A stretch of DNA of 64,000 nucleotides, taken from positions 558,001-622,000 of the forward strand of contig NZ_CP021912.1 in the NCBI RefSeq assembly GCF_003264115.1. Reading direction: 5' to 3'. Positions within the stretch are counted from its first letter, which is position 1, and each line of letters begins with the position of its first letter. Shown in pieces: positions 1 to 8,604 of the stretch. Source of the DNA: Erythrobacter sp. KY5 (GTDB lineage Bacteria; Pseudomonadota; Alphaproteobacteria; Sphingomonadales; Sphingomonadaceae). The translations under genes were made by a program, and so were the position numbers. The notes beneath the pieces were generated by a model. The model had not been told where the DNA came from and did no database searches. It worked only from the letters and a program-made list of their open reading frames with translations.

Positions 1-2948
1 TCGGGGTCGATGAAAATGTGACGGTGGTCGAAGGCTGCAACCAGCTTGATCGCCTTGGACAGGAGCATGCCGTTGCCGAACACGTCGCCCGACATGTCGC
101 CGCAGCCCGCAACCGTGACGCTGTCTTTCTGGACGTCGATGCCCATCTCAAGGAAGTGCCGCTGCACGCTGACCCACGCGCCGCGCGCGGTGATGCCCAT
201 CGCCTTGTGATCGTAACCGTTGGAACCACCGCTCGCGAAGGCGTCGTCCAGCCAGAAACCGGCGTTCTCTGCAATGCCGTTGGCAATGTCGGAGAAACGC
301 GCGGTGCCTTTGTCGGCGGCGACCACGAAATAGGGGTCTTCGCCATCGAGAACATGGACGCCTTCGGGGTGCACCACCTTCCCATCCACGATGTTGTCAG
401 TGACAGACAGCAGCGTGCGGATGAACACTTCGTAGCTCGCCTGACCTTCAGCGGCCCAGGCATCGCGGTCGATCGCCGGTGATGGCAGTTGCTTGGGGTA
501 AAAGCCGCCCTTCGCGCCGCTCGGCACGATGACGGCGTTCTTCACCTTCTGCGCTTTCATCAGGCCGAGGATTTCGGTGCGGAAATCATCACGCCTGTCG
601 GACCAGCGAAGTCCGCCGCGAGCCACGGAGCCCGAGCGAAGGTGAATGCCTTCGACACGCCGTGAATAGACGAATATTTCGCGCCACGGCACCGGCTTGG
701 GCAGGTTGGGAACGAGCGAGGAATCAATTTTGAAAGCGAGCGCTTCGTCCGACGCTTGAGCAAAGGCGTTGGTACGCAAAACCGCGTCGATGACAGCGCG
801 ATAGAGGCGCAGCAGACGATCGTCGTTGATCGCGCTGACCTTGTAGAGGCCGCGCTGGAAATTGCTGACCGCCGCTGCAATCGCAGCTTCACGATCGCCT
901 TCGAAATCAGGGTCATGGCGGGCGGCGAACAGGTCGATCATTGCCTGCGTAACACCCGGCGCACGCTGAAGAGCGTCGACTACGGTGTAAATCGTGAAGC
1001 CCATCCCCGTCTGGCGGAGATAGCGATAGATCGCCCGAAGCCAGATCGCGTGCTGCGCGCTCAGCCCGGTGGCGACCACGAGACGGTTGAAAGGATCGTC
1101 TTCTGACTGTCCGTTGAGCACTTCTGCGATTGCGGTCTCGATGGTGTCGCGCCGGTCCAGCAGGTCGCCAACCTCGGTTCCGGGCGGAAGATCGAGCGTG
1201 AATTCGTGAATTGTGCCGAGCTTGCCGTCATCAAGCCGTGTGGGCATCTCAGCGAGAACGCGGAAGCCGAAGTTTTCAAGCGCCGGGACCGCATCGGACA
1301 ACGCCATTTCGCCGGTCGTGTGATAGATCTTGAGCCGCAGATCGCCGACCGGATCGTGATCAAGGGTATACAAGCGGCAGGACCGTGCATCGGGATTGTC
1401 GCCAGTTGCGATTGCGCGCAATTCGATGATGTCGAGTGCAGCTTCGCCGGCTCCGTAGCGGGCGCGATACGTGCCCGGAAAGGCTCCGGCATAACGCTGG
1501 GCGATTGCTGCGACTCTCGAGCTCTCATCGGCATCGGCCAGATGAGCCTCAACCGCCTCGTTCCAGCCTTTGAGGAGGTCGATAAGTTCGCTCTCGATCT
1601 TCTCGGCGTCTGGCATCCGGCCGGTTGAACGCGAATCGAGCAGGAATTGAAGCATCGCCAGCGTCGAGCCTTCAACCTCGAGGCTCCAGCTGAGCATGTC
1701 GACACCGGTGGACTTGGTGAGCAGGTCCTGGATCTGGAGACGCACACCGGTCGAGAGAAAATCACGCGGAAGCCATACGAAAGCAAAGACGTGCCGCTCA
1801 AGCGCGGCCTGCACGAGAACAACGCGCGGGCGCGGTCGATCGACGAGGCTCATCATCGCGGTTGCCAGGCGCTTGATATCGCTTGGCCTGAAACCGGTCA
1901 GAAGGTCATGCGGCAATGTCGTGAAGGCGTGCACGAGCGCTTTGCCAGCGTGGCCCTGCGGGTCGAAGCCGAGCGCCTGGATTATGTCACTCAGCGACTT
2001 GCGCAGGATCGGAACTCCGCTTGGCTGCGTTGCGAGCCCGGCGCTTGTCCAGACGCCGGCATGGATCGAGAGAGCCGTTACCTCGCCGCCTTCGCGTTGT
2101 GGCACGATGAAAAGATCAAGCGGAGTGCGGCGGTGCACGTTGGAAAGACGGTTCGCCTTGATGACGAGCAATTGGCGCGGCGTGCCATCCGAACCTCGCG
2201 CATCGAACCATTCGAACGCCCGGTCGAACGAAGTATCGGCAAGGATTTCGCTCGCGCTCTTGCGACAGATCCCGAGCGCATTGGTCTGTTCGCCAGAGCG
2301 TGTGCGGACGACATGGCCAAGCTGGGTAAGCATGCCGGAATTGAGCCATTTGAGAAAGGCCGCGCTTTCAGAATCCTTATCCGAAATCGCTTCCGCATCA
2401 GCTTGCATCGCGGCCTGTATCTTCGGCCAGTCGCTTACCGCCGCGCGCACATCACCCAGCGTCAGCTTGATGTCGGCAAGAAGCTCGCGGCGTTGACGTG
2501 CATCGACACGAGGCGTTTCGATGTAGATCAGGCTTTCAGGCGATCCCTTTCCACCTGCCGAGGTCAATCCCGTAAGCTCGCCAGCCTCGTTGCGCTCTAC
2601 TGCCACGACCGGGTGAATCAGTTGATCGATGCTGAGCCCGTGCGCGGTGATCGTCGCCGCAATCGAATCCACCAGGAACGGCATGTCGTCATTGACGATG
2701 GCGATGCGAAGGCGCCGCTCGGACGTGTCGGATTGCAGCTTTAGCGCGGACCGCGCCGGTTGGCGGATATGAGCGGTTGTAAGCAGGAACTCCGCAGCTT
2801 CCTCCATCGCTTCACCGTCAAGCGGTGTGTCGCCGGGCAGGATCGCGGAGGCAAGATGCTTCTGCACCTGCTTGACCAGCGCTTTGGGAGGGGCTTTCCG
2901 CTTGGTTGCGGGTGCGGGTTTGGTTGCGCCTGAGGGTTTTGCGCTCAT
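1..2948 (-). CDS. NAD-specific glutamate dehydrogenase, large type (N-terminal 982 codons, partial)
   Basis: Oxidatively deaminates glutamate to 2-oxoglutarate and ammonia with NAD+; cytoplasmic. The minus-strand frame opens with ATG at 2948 (start MSAKPSGATK, Lys/Pro/Ala-rich) and is still open at base 1, so only 982 codons of a family of roughly 1,550-1,650 residues are here. Near the window edge the frame reads GGSNGYDHKAMGITARG, GDMSGDVFGNGM and AFDHRHIFIDP, signature stretches of the catalytic domain of the large bacterial GDH family. The upstream part is the long regulatory N-terminal region with ACT-like segments expected for the family. It lies 125 bp downstream of the flavin oxidoreductase gene on the same strand. 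The frame was assigned by checking the edge motifs against the ATG (both position 2 modulo 3). The C-terminus is outside the window. Confidence 0.95.
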   Translation of the reverse strand, partial: MSAKPSGATKPAPATKRKAPPKALVKQVQKHLASAILPGDTPLDGEAMEEAAEFLLTTAHIRQPARSALKLQSDTSERRLRIAIVNDDMPFLVDSIAATITAHGLSIDQLIHPVVAVERNEAGELTGLTSAGGKGSPESLIYIETPRVDARQRRELLADIKLTLGDVRAAVSDWPKIQAAMQADAEAISDKDSESAAFLKWLNSGMLTQLGHVVRTRSGEQTNALGICRKSASEILADTSFDRAFEWFDARGSDGTPRQLLVIKANRLSNVHRRTPLDLFIVPQREGGEVTALSIHAGVWTSAGLATQPSGVPILRKSLSDIIQALGFDPQGHAGKALVHAFTTLPHDLLTGFRPSDIKRLATAMMSLVDRPRPRVVLVQAALERHVFAFVWLPRDFLSTGVRLQIQDLLTKSTGVDMLSWSLEVEGSTLAMLQFLLDSRSTGRMPDAEKIESELIDLLKGWNEAVEAHLADADESSRVAAIAQRYAGAFPGTYRARYGAGEAALDIIELRAIATGDNPDARSCRLYTLDHDPVGDLRLKIYHTTGEMALSDAVPALENFGFRVLAEMPTRLDDGKLGTIHEFTLDLPPGTEVGDLLDRRDTIETAIAEVLNGQSEDDPFNRLVVATGLSAQHAIWLRAIYRYLRQTGMGFTIYTVVDALQRAPGVTQAMIDLFAARHDPDFEGDREAAIAAAVSNFQRGLYKVSAINDDRLLRLYRAVIDAVLRTNAFAQASDEALAFKIDSSLVPNLPKPVPWREIFVYSRRVEGIHLRSGSVARGGLRWSDRRDDFRTEILGLMKAQKVKNAVIVPSGAKGGFYPKQLPSPAIDRDAWAAEGQASYEVFIRTLLSVTDNIVDGKVVHPEGVHVLDGEDPYFVVAADKGTARFSDIANGIAENAGFWLDDAFASGGSNGYDHKAMGITARGAWVSVQRHFLEMGIDVQKDSVTVAGCGDMSGDVFGNGMLLSKAIKLVAAFDHRHIFIDP

Positions 2949-2975
2949 CGCCTGACTGCTCCTGCTCCCGGTCTC

Positions 2976-3030
2976 AGCTGTATAATATTATTGTGCCGGG
3001 TTATTTGTATCGTGCTTGCCGCATTACAGG
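2976..3030 (-). promoter_or_regulatory. possible promoter of the glutamate dehydrogenase gene
   Basis: The gap between the flavin oxidoreductase stop and the GDH start holds an AT-rich palindrome (ATAATATTAT at 2982-2991) in otherwise GC-rich DNA, about 35-40 bp before the ATG on the minus strand. It is the best -10-like sequence in the gap. CCCGG and CCGGG flank it at 2967-2971 and 2996-3000. No convincing -35 is visible. This is inferred from composition only. Confidence 0.3.
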
Positions 3031-3073
3031 AAGTTGGAGAGTTGGTGCAAGCGAGAACAGCCCGGGCAAGTGC

Positions 3074-4066
3074 TTATGCCGCTACGGCTGCGCAAGCCTC
3101 GATCGTAATCTCAAGCGAAGTCTCGCGCTCCGCCGGATCGTAGGTCGATCCGCACAAGATGATCTCGTCCGCCGCAGTGCGCTTGATGAAGCGCTCGATC
3201 TCATCCCTCACTGTCGTGCGGCTTCCGACTGCCGAGGCCTGACCCACATGGTCTAGCATAGCGCGGTGAGGTGCGGGCAACGTCGAGGGATAGTCCGCGA
3301 TAGGAGGCTGAAGTTTGCCGGGATTGCCGCTGCGCAGCGCAACGAAGGCCTGCTGCTGGCTGGATGCAATGGTCCGGGCTTCCTCATCCGTATCGGCGGC
3401 AAAAACATTCATCGCGACCATGACACGCGGCTCGCTCAGGGCATCGGAAGGCTGAAAATTGCGTCGATACAAATCGAGCGCTTCGTCGAGATGATCAGGT
3501 GCGAAGTGCGCGGCGAATGCATACGGCATGCCCAGTCTGGCGGCCAGTTGCGCACCAAACAGGCTCGAACCCAGCATCCAGAATTCGACCGATGCGCCAA
3601 GGCCTGGCGTGGCCTTTACCGGTAATTCAACATCGCCTGTCAGCAACGCGCGCAGCTCCACCACATCCTGAGGGAAATATTCGGAAGCCTGTTGAAGATT
3701 CTTGCGCAGCGCGCGCTGGAGCTCGGGGCCTGCGCCGGGCGCTCTGCCAAGGCCAAGGTCGATGCGACCGGGGAACAATGCGTCGAGTGTCCCAAACTGT
3801 TCGGCGATCTGGAAAGGCGTGTGATTGGGAAGCATGATCCCGCCCGAGCCTATGCGGATGTGGCGGGTGGCGTTGCCGATATGCGCGAGCACGACAGAGG
3901 TTGCCCCGCCCGCGATCCCTTCCATCGCATGATGCTCCGCAACCCAGAACCTTTTGCAGCCCAATTCTTCCGCCTTGCGACCGAGCGAGGTGCTCGCTTG
4001 CAACGCCTCCCCTACGCTTCCGCCCTCGCGGACTGGCACAAGGTCAAGCACGGAAAATTCGGTCAT
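3074..4066 (-). CDS. luciferase-like (LLM) flavin-dependent oxidoreductase
   Basis: A 330-residue protein of the bacterial luciferase-like monooxygenase superfamily, subgroup resembling E. coli YhbW; FMN-dependent with unknown substrate, presumably cytoplasmic. The N-terminus reads FSVLDLVPVREGG, followed by ERKAEELG-like helix and FWVAEHH. GSGGIMLPNHTP and FPGRIDLGLGRAPG are hallmark loops around the flavin site of this subgroup. Length is normal for the family. The ATG at 4066 overlaps the TGA of the upstream TPR gene by 4 bp (ATGA), so translation is probably coupled. It is the third gene of a hydrolase-TPR-LLM run. Substrate cannot be read from the sequence. Confidence 0.9.
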   Translation of the reverse strand: MTEFSVLDLVPVREGGSVGEALQASTSLGRKAEELGCKRFWVAEHHAMEGIAGGATSVVLAHIGNATRHIRIGSGGIMLPNHTPFQIAEQFGTLDALFPGRIDLGLGRAPGAGPELQRALRKNLQQASEYFPQDVVELRALLTGDVELPVKATPGLGASVEFWMLGSSLFGAQLAARLGMPYAFAAHFAPDHLDEALDLYRRNFQPSDALSEPRVMVAMNVFAADTDEEARTIASSQQQAFVALRSGNPGKLQPPIADYPSTLPAPHRAMLDHVGQASAVGSRTTVRDEIERFIKRTAADEIILCGSTYDPAERETSLEITIEACAAVAA

Positions 4067-4929
4067 GATGGCTCCTGCGGCGAAGTGGCTGTCGGCGGCG
4101 GGCCCAGCTGCGACAGGTAGTCCTGCGCGGACAAAGCCGCCGGATCACCGGGCGCGATATCGATGACCGATTGCCAGCTTGCCCGTGCCGCTTCGTCTCT
4201 GCCTGCAAGGACCGCGATGACTCCCGCTTCCAGACCGATCTGCGGATCGGTGGGGGCAATCTGTCCCGCGCGCTCAATCGCGAGCTGCGCCTCGTCAAGC
4301 CGCTCCAGACGACGCAGCAGGGTTGCCTTGAGCAGCCAGCCCTCGGCCCTGTCGGGTGATAACGTGATCGCGGTTTCAAGCTCGGCGAGCGCTGCATCGC
4401 TTTCGCCAAGCTCAACGAGTGTCCTCGCAAGGTCGGTCGCGGCGATAGACTGCAATTCAGCAGAAGCAGAGATTTGCGCGTCGCGTTTGGCTGCTTCCAG
4501 GATCGCTCTTGCGCCGCCGATATCGCCGCTCGCCAGCGCTGCATTGCCTGCCATCGTCCCGAAACGTGCGCGCGCGCTCATCTCCTCGTCAGGCGTTTCG
4601 TCACGGGCGGCTTTGAATGCGGTGATCGCATCGTTCCATAAAGACAATTCGGTTGCGGCCAGACCAAGGCAATGATTGGCGAGGATGCGATTGGTTGACG
4701 TGGTTTCATTGCGCCGCAATTGAGCAAGCGTGTGCGCGCGTGCGGGATCTACGGTGACTTGCTCAAGGCACGCTGCGAGCCAAGCGCTTTCGGGCGATTG
4801 CGCTGCACTCTCTTCGCCAGGACGAGGGGGCCGGTTGAGCAATTCATCAGGTACACCGGGCAATGCCCCGGCATTGGGATTCGGCCCGACTTGAAGCGCG
4901 AGAACGAGGAGTGAGGGAAGTAATGCCAC
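4063..4929 (-). CDS. exported tetratricopeptide-repeat protein
   Basis: A 288-residue protein with GTG start and a hydrophobic N-terminus (ALLPSLLVLALQVGP) that looks like a signal peptide. The rest is alanine-rich helical hairpins with TPR spacing, for example LARTLVELGESDAALAELETA and LLKATLLRRLERLDEAQLAIERA around residues 150-225. TPRs mediate protein-protein contacts; no enzymatic motif is seen. The gene begins 14 bp after the alpha/beta hydrolase stop and ends in a 4-bp overlap with the LLM oxidoreductase, so the three are probably one operon. The partner and exact location (periplasm is inferred from the signal peptide) are unknown. Confidence 0.8.
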   Translation of the reverse strand: MALLPSLLVLALQVGPNPNAGALPGVPDELLNRPPRPGEESAAQSPESAWLAACLEQVTVDPARAHTLAQLRRNETTSTNRILANHCLGLAATELSLWNDAITAFKAARDETPDEEMSARARFGTMAGNAALASGDIGGARAILEAAKRDAQISASAELQSIAATDLARTLVELGESDAALAELETAITLSPDRAEGWLLKATLLRRLERLDEAQLAIERAGQIAPTDPQIGLEAGVIAVLAGRDEAARASWQSVIDIAPGDPAALSAQDYLSQLGPPPTATSPQEPS

Positions 4930-4943
4930 TTTATGCCTGTCCG

Positions 4944-5675
4944 TTAATAGAAACCGTCAACCTGTGCCTTCAGCAGCGCGATATCGGTTTCGCGCGAAAG
5001 CCGGTGGTCACCGTCCTTGATCAGGCAAAGCTGTACCTCGTCCGAACGTAGCGCTGCGGCGAGTTTGACGCTCGTCTCCCACGGCACGTCTTGGTCACGT
5101 TGGCCATGGAGCAGGCGGACAGGGCAGTCGATGGCGATCTCGCTGTCGAGCCTCAGCAATTGCTCGGCATCGGCGAAGAAGCCGGGATGGGTCGGTGTTG
5201 GTTCGGGGCCATAGGGATTATCTTCGTAGACGATCCCGCCGCGGGAGAGCGTTTCGCGCTGATCGGGTGAATAGCCCCAACGGGTGAAATCCGGCGCGGC
5301 TGCTATGCCGATCATGCCGACAAGGCGCCTCCCCAGCGCCTCGCCAACCAGAAGCATGAGCCACCCGCCCATGGATGAGCCGACGAGAAGCACATCCCCA
5401 CCAACATATGCTTCAATCAGCGCCAACACTTCGTCCCGCCACCTGGACAACGTGCCATCGGCGAACGCACCGTCACTTTGGCCGCAACCGGAATAGTCGA
5501 GAAGAAGAGCCGCGCGACCGGCGTCTTGCGCCTCTTCAAAAAGCGCGCTCGCCTTGCCGCCCGACATGTCCGACATATAGCCGGGCAGAAAGACGAGCGT
5601 TGGCCCTTCGCCGGGACAGAATCGATAAGCGATGCGTCTGCCATCGGGCATTTCGTGAAACTGGGTGTCGGTCAT
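4944..5675 (-). CDS. alpha/beta hydrolase
   Basis: A 243-residue alpha/beta-hydrolase-fold protein. It contains the oxyanion region VFLPGYMSDM, the nucleophile elbow GSSMGG (Ser in LLVGSSMGGW) and a late DGDHRLS stretch that supplies the catalytic His; an Asp sits in the HGQRDQDVPW loop. Family members are esterases, lipases or related; the substrate is not predictable. An in-frame TTG lies 39 bp further upstream (5714), but the ATG at 5675 gives the usual N-terminus (MTDTQFHEMPDGRRIAYR). The gene is divergent from the PhoD-like phosphatase with an 83-bp gap and heads the hydrolase-TPR-LLM operon. A serine-aminopeptidase-like acyl esterase is the most likely role. Confidence 0.88.
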   Translation of the reverse strand: MTDTQFHEMPDGRRIAYRFCPGEGPTLVFLPGYMSDMSGGKASALFEEAQDAGRAALLLDYSGCGQSDGAFADGTLSRWRDEVLALIEAYVGGDVLLVGSSMGGWLMLLVGEALGRRLVGMIGIAAAPDFTRWGYSPDQRETLSRGGIVYEDNPYGPEPTPTHPGFFADAEQLLRLDSEIAIDCPVRLLHGQRDQDVPWETSVKLAAALRSDEVQLCLIKDGDHRLSRETDIALLKAQVDGFY

Positions 5676-5758
5676 TGCGGGAGCTTCATGCCCTTTTAGA
5701 CGGGTTTGGCGCAATAGGTGTCACAGTGACGAAAGAACTGCGCTATAACGCAAAGCGC

Positions 5759-7435
5759 ATGATCAAGACCGAACCCGCTGGACAGCCCGCTCGCCCGACC
5801 GATCAATCCGCCATGGCAGTCTCGCGCCGCGGCATTTTCGCGCTTGCTGGCGCAACGGCGGCGATTGCGGCCACACCGGCGACAGCGCGAACATTCGGGA
5901 CAGGGTTCACGCATTCTGTGGCGAGCGGCGAACCGCAATCCGACAGCGTCCTTTTGTGGACGCGCTACGTCGGAGACGCTGAAACCAGGCTCGAGTGGCA
6001 GGTTAGCGAGGCTGCCGACTTTTCAAACGTAGCAGCCGAAGGGCAGGTCACGGCCAGCCCCGATCGCGACTTCTGTGCCAAGGCAATGGCGAGCGGCCTT
6101 GCCCAAGACCGGTGGTATTTCTACCGCTTTGTTGCGCCCGACGGCTCGATGTCGCCGGTCGGTCGCACGCGCACTTTGCCGCAAGGGCCGACGCCCTCCT
6201 TCAAGCTTGCAGTTTTCTCTTGCTCGAATTTCGGGTTCGGCTGGTTCAATGCCTATGCGCATGCCGCCGAAGCGAATGATTGCGACCTCGCAGTGCATCT
6301 CGGCGACTATATCTACGAATATGGCGGCGGGACTTACCCCGATGCGAGTAATCGCCACCCCGAGCGCAGCCTGATGCCCGAGACCGAGATTGTCGCGCTG
6401 GCCGATTACCGGCTGCGCTACGCGACTTATCGCAAGGATCCCGACTTGCAGCGGCTGCACCAGGTCCTTCCGATGATCGCTGTCTGGGACGATCACGAGA
6501 GCACTAACGACAGTTGGAAAGATGGCGCTCAAAACCATCAGCCGGAAACTGAAGGCGAGTGGTCGGTTCGCAAGGCCGTGGCGAAGCGCGTCTATCGCGA
6601 ATGGATGCCTGTCTCGGATGAGCCGTATGGCGCATACGATATCGGCGACCTTGCGACCCTGTTCCGACTCGATACCCGGCTCGAAGGGCGCGAGGAACAG
6701 TTCAGCATCGGCAAGGTAATCGAAGGGCAGGAAGATCCGCAGGCGATGATCGCTGCGCTCGCCGCCTTCCGCGAGGCCGAGTACGCCAATCCCGAACGCC
6801 AACTGCTCGGCGCCGCTCAGGAAGAATGGCTGGCCGGAGCCCTCCAGTCTTCAAAGGCGCGCGGGGCGACGTGGCAGGTCCTTGTGCAGCAGGTTTTGAT
6901 GGGCAAGCTATCCTCGCCTCGCGGAATGCTGGATCTGATCGGTGACAGCCTGCCGGAATATGCGCGCCGTCGCCTGATCGCATCGTCCCTCGCAGCCGAG
7001 GCGGGACTGCCGCTCAACATGGATGCATGGGACGGATATCCCGCCGCGCGAGACCGCGTGTTCGAAAGCGCTCTGGCGGCTGATGCAAACCTGCTCGTGC
7101 TTGCCGGTGACACGCATAATGGCTGGGCATTCAACCTCGGTCATGCGAATGAGAATGTGGGCGTGGAGATCGGTGTCTGTTCCGTCAGTTCACCAGGATT
7201 CGAAAGTTACCTGTCGGCCATACCGCCTGAAACTCTGGCTGCTGCGGTGGTTGCGACGAACAAGGAACTCCATTGGGCTGACACGTCGCAACGCGGCTAT
7301 ATGACCGTCGAACTGACGCCCGGCGCAGCAACGACCGAGTACCGCTTTGTCTCGGGCATCCGTCAACGCTCAACCCAGCTGGCTGGAACCAAACGCATCA
7401 CCACGCAGGCTGGCAGCAATACGATAACTGGCTGA
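5759..7435 (+). CDS. PhoD-family alkaline phosphatase/phosphodiesterase, Tat-exported
   Basis: A metallo-phosphoesterase of the PhoD (alkaline phosphatase D) family, 558 residues from ATG 5759 or 540 from ATG 5813. The N-terminus carries a twin-arginine signal (SRRGIFALAGATAA then ATPATA as cleavage region), so it is exported folded. After an N-terminal Fn3-like domain (FTHSVASGEPQSDSVLLWTR) come the metal-site blocks AVFSCSNFGFG, DLAVHLGDYIYEYG, AVWDDHE and LAGDTHNGW. PhoD enzymes bind Ca/Fe and cleave phosphate mono- or diesters. No Pho box was recognised. The gene is monocistronic by spacing (52 bp to the next small gene). Phosphate-starvation control is a family expectation, not seen here. 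Confidence 0.92.
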   Translation: MIKTEPAGQPARPTDQSAMAVSRRGIFALAGATAAIAATPATARTFGTGFTHSVASGEPQSDSVLLWTRYVGDAETRLEWQVSEAADFSNVAAEGQVTASPDRDFCAKAMASGLAQDRWYFYRFVAPDGSMSPVGRTRTLPQGPTPSFKLAVFSCSNFGFGWFNAYAHAAEANDCDLAVHLGDYIYEYGGGTYPDASNRHPERSLMPETEIVALADYRLRYATYRKDPDLQRLHQVLPMIAVWDDHESTNDSWKDGAQNHQPETEGEWSVRKAVAKRVYREWMPVSDEPYGAYDIGDLATLFRLDTRLEGREEQFSIGKVIEGQEDPQAMIAALAAFREAEYANPERQLLGAAQEEWLAGALQSSKARGATWQVLVQQVLMGKLSSPRGMLDLIGDSLPEYARRRLIASSLAAEAGLPLNMDAWDGYPAARDRVFESALAADANLLVLAGDTHNGWAFNLGHANENVGVEIGVCSVSSPGFESYLSAIPPETLAAAVVATNKELHWADTSQRGYMTVELTPGAATTEYRFVSGIRQRSTQLAGTKRITTQAGSNTITG

Positions 7436-7438
7436 TTT

Positions 7439-7465
7439 GGAACCAACTGCGCGCCTCCCTGTAAG
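7439..7465 (+). promoter_or_regulatory. candidate EcfG-type promoter (GGAAC-N17-GTAAG)
   Basis: GGAAC at 7439-7443 is followed after exactly 17 bp by GTAAG (7461-7465), just upstream of the small membrane protein gene. GGAAC matches the -35 of the alphaproteobacterial general-stress sigma factor EcfG. The -10 consensus is about cGTT, so only GT fits. The same GGAAC-N17-GTAAG layout occurs at 32273-32299 before the EcsC gene. Confidence 0.3.
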
Positions 7466-7487
7466 CTAATGCAGAAGGAGACATGCA

Positions 7488-7751
7488 ATGCTTGGCAAGA
7501 TTATCGGAGCCGTCGCAGGCGGCAAGATCGCGAAACAAACCAGCGGGATCGGCGGAACCACGGGGGCGATGCTGGGCGCAGCGGCACCTTTCGTGCTCAG
7601 CCGACTGACCATTCCCGGCATGGTCGCGCTGGGCGTAGGCGGCTACGTCGTCAACAAGATGCTCAAAAAGACCAAGGGCGATGAGGAACTGCCTCAGCCC
7701 GAAAACGACACCGCGCCCGTCGCGAGCGTTCCGCAACCTGCGGCTGCTTGA
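7488..7751 (+). CDS. small Gly/Ala-rich membrane-associated protein
   Basis: An 87-residue protein of unknown function. It has a strong ribosome site (AGAAGGAG, 7 bp before ATG). The sequence opens with GKIIGAVAGGKIAKQTSG, a glycine-rich amphipathic stretch, followed by two hydrophobic helices (GAMLGAAAPFVLSRL and GMVALGVGGYVVNKML), then Lys residues and an acidic/proline tail. This is typical of small envelope stress proteins in sphingomonads. It is followed by a bidirectional terminator at 7780. A GGAAC motif upstream may indicate general-stress control. Not recognised as a named family. Confidence 0.75.
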   Translation: MLGKIIGAVAGGKIAKQTSGIGGTTGAMLGAAAPFVLSRLTIPGMVALGVGGYVVNKMLKKTKGDEELPQPENDTAPVASVPQPAAA

Positions 7752-7779
7752 ACGACACGGTTCAAACAAAGATAAAAAT

Positions 7780-7812
7780 GGGGGCGGCAATCGATTTGCC
7801 GCCCCCTTTTTT
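7780..7812. terminator. bidirectional rho-independent terminator
   Basis: A perfect 11-bp stem (GGGGGCGGCAA at 7780-7790 with TTGCCGCCCCC at 7796-7806) and a 5-nt loop, followed by six T on the plus strand and preceded by an A-rich run (7772-7778) that gives a T-rich tail on the minus strand. It sits between the convergent small membrane gene and the XRE regulator gene. Confidence 0.92.
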
Positions 7813-7816
7813 GCGT

Positions 7817-8008
7817 TCAATCCCGGCTGAATATCTGCTCGATCGGAAGACCGAACACCTCCGAGATGTTGAATGCCAGCGGGAGCGACGGGTCATATCT
7901 TCCCTTTTCAATGGCATTCACGCTCTGCCGACTTACACCGAGCCGGTCGGCAAGATCTTGTTGGCTCCAGTCCCGCTCGGCACGAAGGACCTTGAGGCGA
8001 TTGTTCAT
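7817..8008 (-). CDS. XRE-family helix-turn-helix regulator
   Basis: A 63-residue single-domain HTH_3/XRE regulator. It reads NNRLKVLRAERDWSQQDLAD then LGVSRQSVNAIEKGRYDPS, the classic recognition helix, and ends SEVFGLPIEQIFSRD, characteristic of the short YozG-like group that accompanies membrane-protein genes. Its ATG (8008) overlaps the stop of the upstream membrane protein gene (8005) by 4 bp. It is therefore the last gene of the operon 9382-7817 and probably represses its own operon. A palindrome GACA-N2-TGTC in the operon promoter region (9412-9421) is the best operator candidate. Confidence 0.92.
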   Translation of the reverse strand: MNNRLKVLRAERDWSQQDLADRLGVSRQSVNAIEKGRYDPSLPLAFNISEVFGLPIEQIFSRD

Positions 8009-8604
8009 CGAATCTCACCGAATGTGCCGTATTTGAGCTTGTTCGCGACCGCGCCGATGGCGATGCCAACACACCAGAGCGTGGGCCACCAGAACGCAGC
8101 CACAGGTTCGACGATCTTGTAGGTTTCAAGGAAACCCCACACTGCGGCGAGCGTGAACGCGACGCCCGTCGCGATCAAGCCCTGCCGGACGTAGAGCATG
8201 CGATAGAACTCGTCTTGCTCCTCGACGATGAGGGCTCCGAAAATCCAGATCACGCCAGCGAAGGACAGGCCCGGGAGCAGCGCGAGGAGCACTGCGAGCG
8301 GTCCTGTGACCCCCATATCCTCGATGAAATGCTCGGCCATGAAAAGCGTGATGAGATAGAACGCCATCGTGATCGCAAGCCGCGTGAGGTAGCGTTTTGC
8401 AGCGGGACCATTGCGCGATGCACCGCGCAGGGATCGCACAAAGGCGAAGACCATCAGGCTAACCGGTACGATCGCGAGAATGTAAGCGGTCGTGGTGTTG
8501 ATAGCGTCGGACTTCCAGAGGAATAGCAAGCCGAGCGCGCTGATCACAGACGAGACCGCTGCGACAAGGCACCGGTTTACTGACTTGCTTTCTATCTGGG
8601 TCAT
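8005..8604 (-). CDS. four-helix membrane protein, paralogue of the upstream gene
   Basis: A 199-residue polytopic membrane protein of unknown function, start ATG 8604 (MTQIESKSVNR), overlapping the preceding stop by ATGA. About five hydrophobic segments are visible, for example VSSVISALGLLFLW, ILAIVPVSLMVFAF and LAVLLALLPGLSFAGVIWIFGALI. It then carries EEQDEFYRMLYVRQGLIATGVAF and VWGFLETYKIVEPVAAFWWP. The 218-residue neighbour has the same architecture (LAALLPTVPALGMVWAMARYL, DETDEYLRHRASLSAMIGLGFVL, VWGFMETFGV). They look like a tandem duplication, with the conserved D/EEfxR motif between helices 4 and 5. Function unknown; the regulator neighbour suggests a conditionally expressed membrane system. 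Confidence 0.85.
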   Translation of the reverse strand: MTQIESKSVNRCLVAAVSSVISALGLLFLWKSDAINTTTAYILAIVPVSLMVFAFVRSLRGASRNGPAAKRYLTRLAITMAFYLITLFMAEHFIEDMGVTGPLAVLLALLPGLSFAGVIWIFGALIVEEQDEFYRMLYVRQGLIATGVAFTLAAVWGFLETYKIVEPVAAFWWPTLWCVGIAIGAVANKLKYGTFGEIR